Shown here: positions 1-11,745 of the stretch, in pieces
Layout of the letters: the number at the start of each line of letters is the position of its first letter
Numbering within the stretch: position 1 is the first letter of the stretch
Source: Salinicola acroporae
GTDB taxonomy: Bacteria > Pseudomonadota > Gammaproteobacteria > Pseudomonadales > Halomonadaceae
Assembly: GCF_003206615.1 (NCBI RefSeq)
Contig: NZ_PZJW01000010.1
Span: forward strand, 160,697 to 224,696
Length of the DNA: 64,000 bases
Direction of reading: 5' to 3'
Made by a program: the position numbers and the translations under genes
The notes under the pieces: generated by a model
What the model saw: only the letters and a program-made list of their open reading frames with translations
Database searches by the model: none
What the model was told of the DNA's origin: nothing

Positions 1-150
1 CTCGAGTTCTTTCTCGAGTCCCGGAATGATGTTGCCCGCACCGTGTAGGTAGGTCAGCGGATCGCGACCTTCGGAACTGTCCAGTACCTCTCCTGCATCA
101 TTGGTCAATGTATAGTGGAACGCGACCACGGAGTTCTGGGCAATCTGCAT
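1..150 (-). CDS. slyD: FKBP-type peptidyl-prolyl isomerase SlyD, 5' part only
   Basis: The gene runs off the left edge, so only the first 50 residues are visible. They begin MQIAQNSVVAFHYTL and continue into the GEVLDSSEG and YLHGAGNIIPGLEKEL segments that typify the SlyD subgroup of FKBP prolyl isomerases, cytoplasmic foldases that also handle metals. An alternative in-frame ATG lies 24 nt upstream (at 174). I prefer the start at 150 because family members begin with this M-x-I-A-x-N motif. The C-terminal metal-binding tail cannot be assessed. Confidence 0.85.
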   Translation of the reverse strand, partial: MQIAQNSVVAFHYTLTNDAGEVLDSSEGRDPLTYLHGAGNIIPGLEKELE

Positions 151-349
151 CTCTGAACCTTTGCGTTTGTGCATGTCTGTCACATCCTAACGCGCCACGG
201 CCTTCCTGTCAGGTCGCAATGACCGCGAAGTCGGGCCGATCGGGCGCTTATCTCGAACGGCGTCCGTGATAGTTGCGCCACTTCAAGGGTGTGGTTACCC
301 TGACCCCACGACAAATTACCGTGATTTTGCGGCCGAGGAGAAGTTCGTC

Positions 350-637
350 ATGACCGTGTTCGTCGTTTGGCTCGTTGCCTTCGCCGTCTTTCTTTTTCTG
401 CTTCTCAAGGCTTGGGATGGGGCGCTTGGCGCGATGGTCAAACGCCGGTTGCCGACCCAGTTGCAGGGGGATCCCGCCCAGGACCGCTGGATCATGTCCG
501 CGGCGCTGGCGGTGCTCGGCGCGACATTCATCATCAAGCCGGTATCCATGCTCCTGACCTTGATTCTGCTGGCCATCGGGATCTGGGTGGGGCTGCGTGT
601 TGCGTGCTGGACAGTGCGCAAAGCCAAGCTGCACTGA
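350..637 (+). CDS. small hydrophobic membrane protein, unknown function
   Basis: A 95-residue protein with an N-terminal hydrophobic segment (about residues 2-20) and a second hydrophobic stretch at about 58-88, separated by a basic region. It is probably an inner-membrane protein. The start at 350 is supported by a GAGGAG ribosome-binding site about 7 nt upstream; a longer in-frame start at 266 has no comparable site. I do not recognise the family. It converges on the lpxR-like gene and shares a hairpin terminator with it. Confidence 0.6.
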   Translation: MTVFVVWLVAFAVFLFLLLKAWDGALGAMVKRRLPTQLQGDPAQDRWIMSAALAVLGATFIIKPVSMLLTLILLAIGIWVGLRVACWTVRKAKLH

Positions 638-673
638 AGGGGCTTCGGTCGCTTAGAGCGGCCCATGCAGATT

Positions 674-702
674 GACGGGCGATGCCGACAGCATCGCCCG
701 TC
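674..702. terminator. hairpin between convergent genes
   Basis: Perfect 12-bp inverted repeat GACGGGCGATGC with a 5-nt CGACA loop, placed between two convergent genes. There is no strong T-run on either side, so Rho-independent activity is only likely. Confidence 0.6.
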
Positions 703-724
703 GTGATTTCTGGGCCCCGCCGCC

Positions 725-1711
725 TTATAGCCAGGTGGAAAGGGTGATCGAGCCGAACTGGTCGCCATCGTCCTGGGTCTCGAACTCGTGCGTTCGCCAC
801 ACCGAGCTGTAGGTCAACTGCCAGCGATCCCAGGATACGGCGAGGCCGAGCTGGGCATCCCCTACCCAGGGCCGTCGATCCACGGAGTGGCTATCCTCGA
901 AGGTGTTGCCGTCGAGCAGCATGTTGTAAGCCATTAGCCGACCTTCGAGGTTGGCGAACAGGTACCAGTTGAAGCCACTATCTTTCTCGAAGAAAACCCT
1001 GCTGCCTTGGGAGGGCGCCACGGTCGGCACGCCGAAGCTCTTGTCCAGCCCCTGCCCGATACGCAACCCGAGGCCGGTCGCACCATAGGTGTAGAGGTTG
1101 CCGACGGCCAGGCCGACCGACGGCCCATACTCGGTTTCCAGCGCTCCCAGGTCACCCTGTTTCCACCAGGCGGTCTGGTAGGCGAGATTGACGAAGGGCT
1201 CGTTGTGCAACTGATTGTGCCAGCCCTCGGCTTCGTCGCTACCGACCAGGTGATGAAAGTTGTTCTGTACCGTATGGCCACCCGCACCCGGGCCGACAAG
1301 GCCGACGTCGAAATACACGCCGCTGGTACGCCGCCATCCGCTCAACTGCTGGTCATCGAACAGGGAGAGCCCGGCGTAGAGCACGCCGGCGTAGGGGCGG
1401 TCGTTCTCGATCAAGCCCCTCTCGTCGATGTCTTCCGGCGTGTAGATCTGCTGTCCGAATCGGTAGGAGGCGCCATCCAGCGAGGCGGCACTCCAGCCAG
1501 GAATCAGCTCCGCGAGGTCACGGGTCCAGTGATCCCTGGAAGGTCGGAAAGACCAGTCGGCTTCGATACCGTTGGTGTAGTGACCGTCATCCCCGCTTGC
1601 GAAGATATCGTTTTCCGACTTCAGCGTCAGGATACCATCCGCCCAAGCAGTGCTGGAAATGGCTGCCATGGCCACGGCAAGGCCGGTTCTCGACCAGATA
1701 TATCCCCTCAT
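725..1711 (-). CDS. lpxR: LpxR-family lipid A 3'-O-deacylase (DUF2219)
   Basis: A 328-residue outer-membrane beta-barrel hydrolase expected to remove the 3'-acyloxyacyl group of lipid A. A signal peptide ends near AWA (residue 24). The mature N-terminus has the NDIF pair and YTNG motif, followed by RPYAG (about 104) and the QNNFHHLVG...GWHNQLHNEP block (about 150-172), which are LpxR/DUF2219 landmarks and contain the Asn, Asp and His expected in the active site. The ribosome-binding site is AAGGCGG. Function in this organism is inferred from family; lipid A structure was not examined. Confidence 0.85.
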   Translation of the reverse strand: MRGYIWSRTGLAVAMAAISSTAWADGILTLKSENDIFASGDDGHYTNGIEADWSFRPSRDHWTRDLAELIPGWSAASLDGASYRFGQQIYTPEDIDERGLIENDRPYAGVLYAGLSLFDDQQLSGWRRTSGVYFDVGLVGPGAGGHTVQNNFHHLVGSDEAEGWHNQLHNEPFVNLAYQTAWWKQGDLGALETEYGPSVGLAVGNLYTYGATGLGLRIGQGLDKSFGVPTVAPSQGSRVFFEKDSGFNWYLFANLEGRLMAYNMLLDGNTFEDSHSVDRRPWVGDAQLGLAVSWDRWQLTYSSVWRTHEFETQDDGDQFGSITLSTWL

Positions 1712-1813
1712 ATTCCGCCTTATTCCCTTAAAACGAATGATTGAATCTGCGGGACATACAATAGCGTACGTAAAACGTCGAGAACATAGAAAATTAGTAT
1801 CACGCTAACAGAA

Positions 1814-1835
1814 AGCGGCGCCCTGGGGCGCCGCT
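1814..1835 (-). terminator. terminator after the glycine-zipper lipoprotein gene
   Basis: Perfect 9-bp stem AGCGGCGCC with a 4-nt loop, followed in the minus direction by TTCTGTTAG. It lies just beyond the stop of the lipoprotein gene. Confidence 0.6.
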
Positions 1836-1863
1836 GGCATGAGGTCTAGCTGTCGTCGTGCAA

Positions 1864-2331
1864 TCAGTAGGGGGCGACGCTGACGCTGGAGCCACTGGCG
1901 ACCAGCTTGACACGCTGGCCGACTTGCCAGTTGCGGTCCGCCTTCTGGACGACCACGACGTTCTGCCCGCTGTCCTGGCGAATCTCCAGTTCGTAGCCAT
2001 CGACGCGGTCGGTGGCCTGCTGGATCTTGCTGCCGGCAATCGTGCCACCGAGGGCGCCGGCCGCGGTCGCGATCGTGCGGCCGGAGCCACCGCCAACCTG
2101 GTTACCCAGCAGACCGCCAATGACCGCACCGCCCAGGCTGCCCAGCACGCTCTCGCCGTTGCCGCCCTGGATCTGTACCGGGCGTACCGACTGGATGGTT
2201 CCGTAGCTCACGGACTGCGCCGTACCCGCTTGATCTCCCCGGTAGACGTCACCCGAATAGGTCGAGTTGTTGGTACAGCCCGCCAGGGCCAGCAGGCTCA
2301 TGACCAGTGCAGGGGCGATGAGTCGTTTCAT
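1864..2331 (-). CDS. SlyB-like outer-membrane lipoprotein with glycine-zipper 2TM domain
   Basis: A 155-residue lipoprotein. The signal sequence ends in the lipobox LALAGC, so Cys18 should be lipidated. Residues about 60-95 form a glycine zipper (GSLGGAVIGGLLGNQVGGG and later glycine steps) of the Rick_17kDa/SlyB type. The C-terminal part resembles the SlyB beta-rich tail. The start at 2331 has an AAGGAG site 6-7 nt upstream; a longer reading frame begins at 2376 but lacks a signal peptide. Probable role: envelope integrity under divalent-cation or osmotic stress, inferred from family. Confidence 0.85.
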   Translation of the reverse strand: MKRLIAPALVMSLLALAGCTNNSTYSGDVYRGDQAGTAQSVSYGTIQSVRPVQIQGGNGESVLGSLGGAVIGGLLGNQVGGGSGRTIATAAGALGGTIAGSKIQQATDRVDGYELEIRQDSGQNVVVVQKADRNWQVGQRVKLVASGSSVSVAPY

Positions 2332-2473
2332 GATGATTCTCCTTAACATCCAGGTATGGCTTCGTGCCCAGTACATTAAAACAGTGTTCTAAAACTAGTC
2401 CAGTGCCAATGGAATCCATCGGCACTGGACCCAGCACGGATTGAGTGTAGGAGCCGCTGGCGATTCCTGCCTC

Positions 2474-3661
2474 TCACTCCTGGTGATCCCGGTCGTTGCC
2501 GGGGAAGTCCAGGCTGCCGCTGTCGACGAGCGTCGCCAGCAGGCGTGCGCCGTCCGGGTAGGCGAGCGCACTGGCATCTATCGGAGCGTTCGACGCCAGT
2601 ATCCGGGCCAGCTCGAGAGGGCAGTCGACGGCGTCTCCGTCGACGAACAGGGTGGCGTTGGCCTCGTCCCGTCGGTGCCAGGCGAAACGTGAGCCAAGGG
2701 TGCGGGTCAGTTCGTCGCCGCGCTCGAGCGCGGCGCGCAGCGCTTCCGATGCGGTAGGGGCGTCCGGCGGAGCCAACTGGTCCAGATATTTGGGCTGGGT
2801 CATGGCACGCCCGAACCATTGCGCCATCTGATCGGGGCGATCGATGACGTCCAGCAGTAGCTTGCGTACCCGGGCCACGGCCTGCTCGTCCAGCTCACCC
2901 GACGCCAACGGTGGTTGCAGGTCGGGGTCAGCGTAGCGCCGGCTGTCGCCGAGCTGTTCGCCGATATAGTCGGCGAAGGATGTGACGATCTCGTCGGCGG
3001 AAGGCGCCCGGAAGCCGATCGAGTAGGTCAGGCAGTCCTCGGCTTCGCTGACACCGTGGTGAGCGACGCCGGGGGGAAGGTAGAGCATATCGCCGGGCTC
3101 CAGCACCCACTCCTGGTCGGCCTGCACGGTGAAGTCTTCGAGGATGCGCAGGTCGATACCGGGGATCAGCCGGGCGTCCGCGCCAGGACTGCCGCCCAGT
3201 TGCCAGCGCCGGCGTCCACTGGCCTGCAACAGAAAGACGTCGTATTGGTCGACGTGCGCGCCAACGCTGCCACCTGGCGGCGCATAGCTGACCATGATGT
3301 CGTCGAGTCGCCAGTTCGGCAGAAAATCGAAGGACTCCAGCAGCTCGGCGACTTCCGGCACGTAGTGGTCCACCGCCTGTACCAGCAGCGACCAGCCGCT
3401 GGCGGGCAGGCGCGCGAAGGTCTCATCGTCGAACGGCCCGTGGCTGACCTGCCATGCCTTGTCTGGGCCCTTCTCCTCTACCAGCCTGGCTTCGACTCCC
3501 TCTTCACAGGCGAGGCCCGCCAGATCGTCCGGTTCCAGGGGAGAGACGAAGTCGGGAAACGCACCGCGTATCAGCAGTGGCGATTTCTGCCAGTGCTGAC
3601 TGAGAAACTGGGCGGGGGCGAGGCCACCGAGTAGCCTACGTGGCTTGTTGGCGGAGGTCAT
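2474..3661 (-). CDS. roxA: ribosomal protein uL16 arginine hydroxylase RoxA (YcfD), cupin
   Basis: A 395-residue JmjC/cupin 2-oxoglutarate- and Fe(II)-dependent oxygenase. The iron facial triad is visible as H136-x-D138 in AHVDQYD and H201 in LPPGVAHHG. The N-terminal LLGGL...FL..HWQKSPLLIRGAF block is characteristic of YcfD/RoxA, which hydroxylates an arginine of ribosomal protein L16. It lies 34 bp downstream of purB on the same strand, the conserved arrangement in Pseudomonas. Full length for the family. Confidence 0.9.
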   Translation of the reverse strand: MTSANKPRRLLGGLAPAQFLSQHWQKSPLLIRGAFPDFVSPLEPDDLAGLACEEGVEARLVEEKGPDKAWQVSHGPFDDETFARLPASGWSLLVQAVDHYVPEVAELLESFDFLPNWRLDDIMVSYAPPGGSVGAHVDQYDVFLLQASGRRRWQLGGSPGADARLIPGIDLRILEDFTVQADQEWVLEPGDMLYLPPGVAHHGVSEAEDCLTYSIGFRAPSADEIVTSFADYIGEQLGDSRRYADPDLQPPLASGELDEQAVARVRKLLLDVIDRPDQMAQWFGRAMTQPKYLDQLAPPDAPTASEALRAALERGDELTRTLGSRFAWHRRDEANATLFVDGDAVDCPLELARILASNAPIDASALAYPDGARLLATLVDSGSLDFPGNDRDHQE

Positions 3662-3695
3662 GTCGGTCTCCTGGACGAAAACGTGTATGGCGCGC

Positions 3696-5126
<1,431 letters not shown>

Positions 5127-5140
5127 TCATGAACTCGACG

Positions 5141-5785
5141 TCAGTGGGCGTCGAGCTGCCGCAGGGTGCGCCGGATGGCGCTCCGCTGGAAGATAAGGCG
5201 CCAGCGGCGGCCCCCTTGCTGGTGCCAGAGGAGGGCGAAGCGGACGCCGGCGAGCAGCGCCGTGCGGATGCGTTCCGGCATCATTCGGCTCTGCAGCAAA
5301 CTGGGCTCGCCCTGCACCACGATCCGATAACGGAAGGTGGAAAGTGTTTCCTGGTAGAGCTCGCCGAGGCTCGCGATCACGTTCTCGTGCGTTTTGCCGA
5401 AGTGCTCGGCCTGGCCCTGGACGCGTCCCAGCCGCTGGCCGAGCGTTTCCATCATGGCGCTATCCTTGCGTAGCTTCTGCATCAGCAGCACCATCGAGAA
5501 ACCGTAGCGCATGACAGCCGGTTGCGCGCTCTGGCGTGACATGACCGCCAGCAGCGTGTCGATGCCCTGGCGCAGGTTGTTGTGGTGGCCGCCGTAGATC
5601 GACTCGAAACTGGGCGGATCGGTGTCCAGCGTGGCGTGGATCAGGGTATTCCAGGCGCGCTCGTCGCACTGCCCGGTGCGGGCCAGTTGATCGACGACGG
5701 ATGCCGCCTGGAAGACGCCGGCCAGGGCCAGGGCCTGTCGGCCGTTGCTGTCGAGCGGTGCCGATTGAATGGGCGTCGGGTTCAT
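5141..5785 (-). CDS. hflD: HflD-like high-frequency lysogenization protein
   Basis: A 214-residue, largely alpha-helical cytoplasmic protein. In E. coli HflD binds phage lambda CII, and its native role is unclear; it is always found beside mnmA. Length matches the family (213 in E. coli). The start at 5785 overlaps the mnmA stop as ATGA, indicating translational coupling. The assignment rests on length, position between mnmA and purB, and the MNPTP...[19 protein letters not shown] opening typical of HflD. Confidence 0.9.
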   Translation of the reverse strand: MNPTPIQSAPLDSNGRQALALAGVFQAASVVDQLARTGQCDERAWNTLIHATLDTDPPSFESIYGGHHNNLRQGIDTLLAVMSRQSAQPAVMRYGFSMVLLMQKLRKDSAMMETLGQRLGRVQGQAEHFGKTHENVIASLGELYQETLSTFRYRIVVQGEPSLLQSRMMPERIRTALLAGVRFALLWHQQGGRRWRLIFQRSAIRRTLRQLDAH

Positions 5786-6981
5786 GCCGAGCGCTGGCTC
5801 CCTGTCATGGCGGAGGGGGTGTCGGTGAGTTCGGCGACGGCAGCGCCATCGTCGGTTCCGGTGGCGCGAATGACAGCACCGCCCAAGCAGACTTCGCCAT
5901 CGTAGAGCACCAGCGACTGGCCTGGCGTGACCGCTCGCTGTGGGGTATCGAACCGAACCTCGAGCTCGCCGTCGGCCAGCAGCGTCACTTCGCAGGGAAC
6001 GTCGTGCTGGCGATAGCGGGTCTTGGCGCTCAGGCGCGGCGCCTTGGGGGGTGTCCCCGCGATCCAGGCTGCCGGCTCGCAGTAGGCGACATCGCTGTAG
6101 AGCAAAGGGTGTTCGCCCTGAACGACCACGAGGACGTTGCGCTCGAGATCCTTGGCGGCCACGAACCACGGATCCTCACTGTGGTTCTTCAGGCCGCCGA
6201 TTCCCAGGCCGCGTCGCTGGCCCAGGGTGTAGTACATCAGCCCCATGTGTTCGCCGATCAGGTCACCTTCAGGTGTTTCGATACGCCCGGGCTGAGCGGG
6301 GAGATACTGCTTGAGGAAGTCGCTGAACCGCCGCTCACCGATGAAGCAGATGCCGGTGGAGTCCTTCTTGCTCGCGGTCGCCAGACCGTGGCGCTCCGCC
6401 AGGGCTCGCACCTGCGGCTTCTCCAGCTCGCCGACGGGAAACAGTGTCCTCTCGATGGCGGCACCGGGAACCGCGTGCAGGAAATAGCTCTGGTCCTTGT
6501 TGCCATCCAACCCCTTGAGCAACCGAGCCCGACCGTTGTCGTCGAGCCCTCTTCGCACATAGTGGCCAGTCGCGATCAAGTCGGCGCCGAGCATCTCGGC
6601 GTAGTCGAGAAAGACTTTGAACTTGATCTCGCGGTTGCACAGGATATCCGGGTTGGGCGTGCGCCCAGCCTGGTACTCGGCAAGGAAGTGTTCGAAGACA
6701 TTGTCCCAGTACTCGGCGGCGAAGTTGGCCGTGTGCAGCTTGATCCCGAGAGTCTCGCAGACCGCCTCGGCGTCTGCCAGGTCCGCCATGGCGGTGCAGT
6801 ACTCGGTGCCGTCGTCCTCGTCCCAGTTCTTCATGAACAGGCCCTCGACGTGGTAGCCCTGCTCTCGCAGCAGCAGCGCGGTCACGGAAGAGTCGACGCC
6901 GCCCGACATGCCGACGATGACTTTCCGGGGGGCTTCGCTGGGTGAGTGCGCGGTATCGCTGATTGCGCTGGCTGTGGTCAT
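5782..6981 (-). CDS. mnmA: tRNA-specific 2-thiouridylase MnmA
   Basis: A 399-residue enzyme that installs 2-thiouridine at the wobble position 34 of tRNAs for Glu, Gln and Lys. The ATP-pyrophosphatase P-loop GMSGGVDSS is at about residues 24-32. The catalytic cysteines are present in NPDILCN (about 128) and TGICFIG (about 224), and the C-terminal beta-barrel ends with LCLGG-type residues. It carries an extra 19-residue N-terminal extension relative to the shortest homologues. It is followed by hflD with a 4-nt overlap. Confidence 0.95.
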   Translation of the reverse strand: MTTASAISDTAHSPSEAPRKVIVGMSGGVDSSVTALLLREQGYHVEGLFMKNWDEDDGTEYCTAMADLADAEAVCETLGIKLHTANFAAEYWDNVFEHFLAEYQAGRTPNPDILCNREIKFKVFLDYAEMLGADLIATGHYVRRGLDDNGRARLLKGLDGNKDQSYFLHAVPGAAIERTLFPVGELEKPQVRALAERHGLATASKKDSTGICFIGERRFSDFLKQYLPAQPGRIETPEGDLIGEHMGLMYYTLGQRRGLGIGGLKNHSEDPWFVAAKDLERNVLVVVQGEHPLLYSDVAYCEPAAWIAGTPPKAPRLSAKTRYRQHDVPCEVTLLADGELEVRFDTPQRAVTPGQSLVLYDGEVCLGGAVIRATGTDDGAAVAELTDTPSAMTGSQRSA

Positions 6982-7189
6982 GACGATTTCCGGGGCAGGT
7001 GAGGGCGGGTCGTGAGACCCTGCGCGCCAGTGGCGGTGCCCGGCGAGCGTGCAGGGATCGAATCAACGACCGACTCGAATGAGCGGCCCGCGATTATAGC
7101 CGAAAGCGGGGGATCGCATCGAGCCCATCGACAATTTCCCAGGGGCTGGGCGTGTAACGACAGAAGGCGAGGCCGAGTTCGACTCCCGG

Positions 7190-7639
7190 TCAGCGCTCGC
7201 GAATGACATCGAGCGGGTAGCGGCGACCGTCGCGTGTGTCGCGCAGCCGCTGCATCACGACCGGGCTCCGCAGCCGGTGGCTGCGGTCGAGATCGTCGAT
7301 CTCGTCGAAGGTAAGCCAATGGGTGCCGATGATGCCTTTGTCCAGCGCATTGCCCAGATGGGCCAGTGGCAGGCTGAGAAACGCATGGCTGTGGAAGGTG
7401 AGGCCATCCGACGTCTGGTGGACGTAGAGTCCCAGGTAGTCGGTGATGGCGACCTGCCAGGCCGACTCTTCGCGCACTTCCCGCTCGGCGGCCGCGATCA
7501 GGCGCTCACCCCGTTCCAGGTGGCCGGCAGGCTGGTTGAACAGGCTGAACGGGCCGCCGCGATCCTCCTCCACCATCAGGTAACGACCTGCTCGCTCCAC
7601 CACCACGGCAACGGTCACGCGAGGCGTCCAACGGTTCAT
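7190..7639 (-). CDS. nudJ: Nudix hydrolase, NudJ-type phosphatase
   Basis: A 149-residue Nudix protein. The Nudix box starts at GHLERGERL (about residue 39) and continues with REVREES. The usual glycine near the end of the box (EExG) is alanine here (EESA), a mild departure. E. coli NudJ hydrolyses thiamine pyrophosphate and nucleoside di/triphosphates, and its gene lies next to mnmA as here. About 208 bp separate it from mnmA, so cotranscription is not certain. Confidence 0.85.
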   Translation of the reverse strand: MNRWTPRVTVAVVVERAGRYLMVEEDRGGPFSLFNQPAGHLERGERLIAAAEREVREESAWQVAITDYLGLYVHQTSDGLTFHSHAFLSLPLAHLGNALDKGIIGTHWLTFDEIDDLDRSHRLRSPVVMQRLRDTRDGRRYPLDVIRER

Positions 7640-7775
7640 GTCATCATTCTCCCGACTCGATGCTCTGCCCTCGACATCCGGCCGTGGGACTCCAGCCGAT
7701 CATACCCGGTCCACGCCAATTCGAAAGCCCGCTATCGGAATTGGCGGGCCGGACGTCTGCCTGCTTCGCGATGAT

Positions 7776-8378
7776 TCAGCGCTTGCGAGGGGAGTTCGAG
7801 CGCCGGCTCGTGTCGCGCCCAGACGAATGCCGCGGGACGTTCATCGTCTCGCTGCGCCAGTGGCCCGGCGGCAGGTCGCCGAGGCGCCACGGTCCGATGC
7901 CGACGCGGATCAGCCGCAGGGTCGGATGACCCACGTGTGCGGTCATCCTGCGTACCTGGCGGTTGCGTCCTTCGCGCAGTTCTATCTCCAGCCAGGTCGT
8001 CGGCACCGAGGGCCGGTAGCGTACGGGAGGATCGCGGGGTGGCGGCTCCGGTGGCGCCAGCCGTCTGACCTTGGCCGGGCGAGTCGGTCCGTCCTTCAGG
8101 ATGATTCCCTCGCGAAGCGCCTTCAGGGCGCTCGGGTCCGGCTCGCCTTCCACCTGAACCCAGTACTGCTTGGGCAGCTTGTGCCGGGGATCGCTGATGC
8201 GGTGGATCAGGGTGCCATCATCGGTCAGCAGTAGCAGCCCCTCCGAGTCGTAATCGAGACGACCGGCGGGGTAGACACCGGGCACGTCGAGGCAATCGGC
8301 CAGCGTTCGCCGCCCATGAGCGTCGGTGAATTGGCAGAGCACGTTGTAGGGCTTGTGCAGGAGATAGATTCGACTCAT
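7776..8378 (-). CDS. rluE: 23S rRNA pseudouridine synthase RluE
   Basis: A 200-residue RsuA/RluB/E/F-family pseudouridine synthase without an S4 domain, as expected for RluE (E. coli U2457). The catalytic block [18 protein letters not shown] (about 37-54) contains the nucleophilic Asp, and GRNRQVRRM is the second family motif. The start at 8378 ([17 protein letters not shown]) matches family length; an in-frame ATG at 8438 would add 20 unconserved residues. The basic C-terminal tail is slightly extended. Confidence 0.9.
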   Translation of the reverse strand: MSRIYLLHKPYNVLCQFTDAHGRRTLADCLDVPGVYPAGRLDYDSEGLLLLTDDGTLIHRISDPRHKLPKQYWVQVEGEPDPSALKALREGIILKDGPTRPAKVRRLAPPEPPPRDPPVRYRPSVPTTWLEIELREGRNRQVRRMTAHVGHPTLRLIRVGIGPWRLGDLPPGHWRSETMNVPRHSSGRDTSRRSNSPRKR

Positions 8379-8657
8379 GGCGCGCCGCCCCTGGTCGTCC
8401 TGGACGGCTTCCGTGGCGCTCCCGGGGCGTCGCCCCATGGCGGGCGGCGGCGATCAAGACTATTTTCAGGGAAGGCTTGCATACCGGCTCCATCGGCCGC
8501 ATCTTCAAGGAACTTCGGGTCTTCAACGGTATCCAATACCTCACCGAGTCCCGGCTTGCCGTATCTGAGCCGATGCATCCAGGGATTCATCCTTACTATG
8601 TCAGAGATCTCAAACAGAGTGTCGCCTTACCTTGCCAGGGAGCCGGCCCGTACGGGT

Positions 8658-8987
8658 ATGACGCGTCCTCCCGACCCTGATCACGACGAGCAGGGTGATG
8701 TTGCCGAACAGGTGTCGGATCCGCAACTGGCGCCGCCGCCGATGTACAAGGTCGTGCTGTACAACGATGACTACACCCCAATGGAGTTCGTCGTCGAGGT
8801 GCTGCAACGATTCTTCGCCATGGACAGCGAGAAGGCGGTCCAGATCATGCTGGCCGTCCACACCCAGGGGAAGGCGACCTGCGGCATCTTCACCCGTGAC
8901 GTGGCGGAGACCAAGTGCCACCTCGTCAATGAATATGCGAAAGAGTGCGAGCATCCTCTCATGTGCGACGTGGATGCCGCAGAATAG
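8658..8987 (+). CDS. clpS: ATP-dependent Clp protease adaptor ClpS
   Basis: A 109-residue adaptor that delivers substrates with destabilising N-terminal residues to ClpAP. The core [18 protein letters not shown]...[19 protein letters not shown] contains the N-degron pocket residues (NDD, Met, His). The start is uncertain: ATG 8658 gives the usual length, while in-frame ATG 8598 would give 129 residues. Neither has a strong ribosome-binding site, so the shorter form is chosen by family length. clpA follows after 112 bp. Confidence 0.93.
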   Translation: MTRPPDPDHDEQGDVAEQVSDPQLAPPPMYKVVLYNDDYTPMEFVVEVLQRFFAMDSEKAVQIMLAVHTQGKATCGIFTRDVAETKCHLVNEYAKECEHPLMCDVDAAE

Positions 8988-9099
8988 ATGGCGGACACAC
9001 ATCGTCGACGCTTTTGTCTTCGAAGACTTGCGAAACCGCTGTTTGTGCCCGATTGTGAAAGTGCCGACCGACGCCCTCAGTGGCTAAAAGGGGACTGCC

Positions 9100-11364
9100 A
9101 TGTTGAGTAAAGAACTTGAACTCACCCTGAACACGGCCTTCACCGTGGCGCGTTCCAAGCGACACGAGTTCATGACCGTGGAGCACTTGCTGCTGGCGCT
9201 TCTCGATAATGCCTCGGCAGCCGACGTGCTGAATGCCTGTGGGGCGAATCTGGAAAAGCTTCGTGCCGATCTGCAGGATTTCATCAATTCCACGACACCG
9301 TTGATTCCCGAGGAGCAGGAAGACCGGGAAACGCAGCCCACGCTGGGCTTCCAGCGCGTGCTGCAGCGCGCGGTCTTTCATGTGCAATCCTCCGGCAAGA
9401 GTGAGGTGACCGGCGCCAATGTGCTGGTGGCGATCTTCTCCGAGCAGGAGAGTCAGGCGGTCTACTTCCTCAAGCAGCAGAGTGTGGCACGGGTGGATGC
9501 GGTCAATTACATCGCCCATGGCATCTCCAAGGTCGCTGGTCACGGCCAGGCCCAGCAGCCCTCCCAGGAATCCGAGGAGGGTGAGGAGGCCGCCGGTGAA
9601 AACGGGCAGAGCCCGCTTTCCAATTACGCGACCAATCTCAACGACCAGGCCCGACTGGGCAAGATCGACCCGCTGATCGGTCGTGACCACGAGCTCGAGC
9701 GCGTGGTGCAGATTCTGGCCCGTCGACGAAAGAACAACCCGCTGCTGGTGGGCGAGGCCGGCGTTGGCAAGACCGCGATTGCCGAGGGCCTGGCCAAGCG
9801 AATCGTCGAGGAGGACGTGCCGGACGTGATCGCCGATGCCGTGGTCTACTCGCTGGACATGGGCGCGCTGCTGGCGGGCACGAAGTACCGTGGCGATTTC
9901 GAGAAGCGCTTGAAAGGACTGCTGGCCGAGTTGCGCAAGCAGGACAATTCGATCCTATTCATCGATGAGATTCACACGGTCATCGGTGCCGGCGCGGCAT
10001 CGGGCGGGGTCATGGATGCCTCCAACCTGCTCAAGCCGCTGCTCTCCTCTGGCGAGTTGCGCTGCATCGGCTCGACCACGTTTCAGGAGTTCCGTGGCAT
10101 CTTCGAGAAGGATCGAGCGCTGGCTCGTCGTTTCCAGAAGGTCGATGTGCCGGAGCCGACTGTCGAGGACACCATCCGCATCCTCAAGGGGCTGCGAGGT
10201 CGTTTCGAAGAGCATCACCAGTTGAAGTACACCGATGGCGCGCTGGAAAGTGCAGCCCGCCTGGCCGATCGCTATATCAATGATCGTCACCTGCCGGACA
10301 AGGCGATCGACGTGATCGACGAGGCCGGCGCGCACCAGCGCCTGCTACCTCCGGAAGCGCGGATCGCCACCATCGATGTCGATCAGGTCGAAGCGGTGGT
10401 GGCTTCCATTGCGCGCATCCCGCCGAAGAGCGTTTCGACTTCGGACCGCAAGCTGCTCTCGAACCTGGAGCGCGACCTGAAGATGCTGGTGTTCGGTCAG
10501 GACGAGGCGATCACCAGTCTGTCGGCGGCGATCAAGCTGTCTCGTGCCGGTCTCAAGTCGCCGGACAAGCCGGTGGGTAGCTTCCTGTTCGCCGGCCCGA
10601 CCGGCGTCGGCAAGACCGAGGTCGCTCGGCAGCTGTCGCATCTGATGGGGATCGAGCTGGTACGCTTCGACATGTCGGAGTACATGGAGCGCCACACGGT
10701 ATCGCGGCTGATCGGGGCGCCCCCGGGCTACGTCGGTTACGACCAGGGCGGCCTGCTGACCGAGGCGATCACCAAGCAGCCACACTGCGTACTGCTGCTC
10801 GACGAGATCGAGAAGGCGCATCCGGAAGTCTTCAACCTGCTGCTGCAGGTCATGGACCATGGTCGCTTGACCGACAACAACGGCCGTGAGGCGGACTTCC
10901 GGCATGTGATCGTCATCATGACGTCCAACGCCGGCGCCGAACAGATCTCTCGTCGCTCGATCGGCTTCCAGACCCAGGACCACTCGACCGATGGCATGGA
11001 AGTGATTCGCCGGACCTTCACGCCGGAGTTCCGCAATCGCCTGGACGGGATCATTCAGTTCCACGGTCTCGAGCCATCCATTGTCCGCAACGTCGTCGAC
11101 AAGTTCCTGGTCGAGCTCCAGGCTCAACTCGACGAGAAACGGGTGCAGCTCGATGTCGATGACGACGCCCGCGTCTGGCTGGCCGAGAAAGGGTACGATC
11201 CCGAAATGGGGGCGCGTCCGATGGCCAGGGTCATCCAGGAGAAGCTCAAGAAGCCACTGGCCGAGATGATCCTGTTCGGCGACCTGGCCGAGAACGGCGG
11301 CATCGTCCACGTAAGGGTCGACAACGACGAGTTGCAGCTCGAGACCGAAGCCGAGCTGGCCTAG
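9100..11364 (+). CDS. clpA: ATP-dependent Clp protease ATP-binding subunit ClpA
   Basis: A 754-residue Hsp100 unfoldase that partners ClpP. The N-domain spans about 1-145 and binds ClpS. The first AAA+ module has Walker A GEAGVGKT at about 217, and the second has GPTGVGKT at about 498 with Walker B LLLDEIEK. The linker between N-domain and D1 is rich in Glu and Gln. Full length for the family (758 in E. coli). A strong terminator with a GCAA tetraloop follows. Confidence 0.96.
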   Translation: MLSKELELTLNTAFTVARSKRHEFMTVEHLLLALLDNASAADVLNACGANLEKLRADLQDFINSTTPLIPEEQEDRETQPTLGFQRVLQRAVFHVQSSGKSEVTGANVLVAIFSEQESQAVYFLKQQSVARVDAVNYIAHGISKVAGHGQAQQPSQESEEGEEAAGENGQSPLSNYATNLNDQARLGKIDPLIGRDHELERVVQILARRRKNNPLLVGEAGVGKTAIAEGLAKRIVEEDVPDVIADAVVYSLDMGALLAGTKYRGDFEKRLKGLLAELRKQDNSILFIDEIHTVIGAGAASGGVMDASNLLKPLLSSGELRCIGSTTFQEFRGIFEKDRALARRFQKVDVPEPTVEDTIRILKGLRGRFEEHHQLKYTDGALESAARLADRYINDRHLPDKAIDVIDEAGAHQRLLPPEARIATIDVDQVEAVVASIARIPPKSVSTSDRKLLSNLERDLKMLVFGQDEAITSLSAAIKLSRAGLKSPDKPVGSFLFAGPTGVGKTEVARQLSHLMGIELVRFDMSEYMERHTVSRLIGAPPGYVGYDQGGLLTEAITKQPHCVLLLDEIEKAHPEVFNLLLQVMDHGRLTDNNGREADFRHVIVIMTSNAGAEQISRRSIGFQTQDHSTDGMEVIRRTFTPEFRNRLDGIIQFHGLEPSIVRNVVDKFLVELQAQLDEKRVQLDVDDDARVWLAEKGYDPEMGARPMARVIQEKLKKPLAEMILFGDLAENGGIVHVRVDNDELQLETEAELA

Positions 11365-11384
11365 ACCGGTCGCGGCAGCACGAC

Positions 11385-11419
11385 AACGCCTCGCCATGGC
11401 AACATGGCGAGGCGTTTTT
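11385..11419 (+). terminator. Rho-independent terminator of clpA
   Basis: A 12-bp perfect stem CGCCTCGCCATG around a GCAA tetraloop, extended by A-T pairs and followed by TTTTT. It begins 21 nt after the clpA stop. Confidence 0.9.
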
Positions 11420-11526
11420 GGATTCGTATCATCTGTGATTGCCCGCCTGACGAAGATGAGGTGCCAGGGCTTTTCCTGAGGGCGGGAAGCCGGTCGGGGA
11501 GGGCGGAGCCGAGACAGGCTCGCGAA

Positions 11527-11745
11527 TTAGCGAGAGCGGTAGACGATACGCCCTTTGGAGAGGTCGTAGGGAGTCAGCTCGACCTTGACCTTGTCGCCGG
11601 TCAGGATGCGGATGTAGTTCTTGCGCATCTTGCCGGAGATGTGGGCAGTCACGACGTGGCCATTCTCCAGTTCAACGCGGAACATGGTGTTGGGAAGCGT
11701 GTCGACGACGACGCCCTCCATTTCGATATGATCTTCTCGTGCCAT
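11527..11745 (-). CDS. infA: translation initiation factor IF-1
   Basis: A 72-residue OB-fold protein that occupies the ribosomal A site during initiation. The sequence [19 protein letters not shown]...[17 protein letters not shown] is a near-canonical IF-1. It sits opposite clpA, the conserved location in Pseudomonas and relatives. Confidence 0.97.
   Translation of the reverse strand: MAREDHIEMEGVVVDTLPNTMFRVELENGHVVTAHISGKMRKNYIRILTGDKVKVELTPYDLSKGRIVYRSR

Noticed and set aside
8375..8590. 71-codon minus-strand frame between rluE and clpS, considered as a remnant of icd
   Set aside because: It shows no resemblance to the isocitrate dehydrogenase C-terminus and has no ribosome-binding site.
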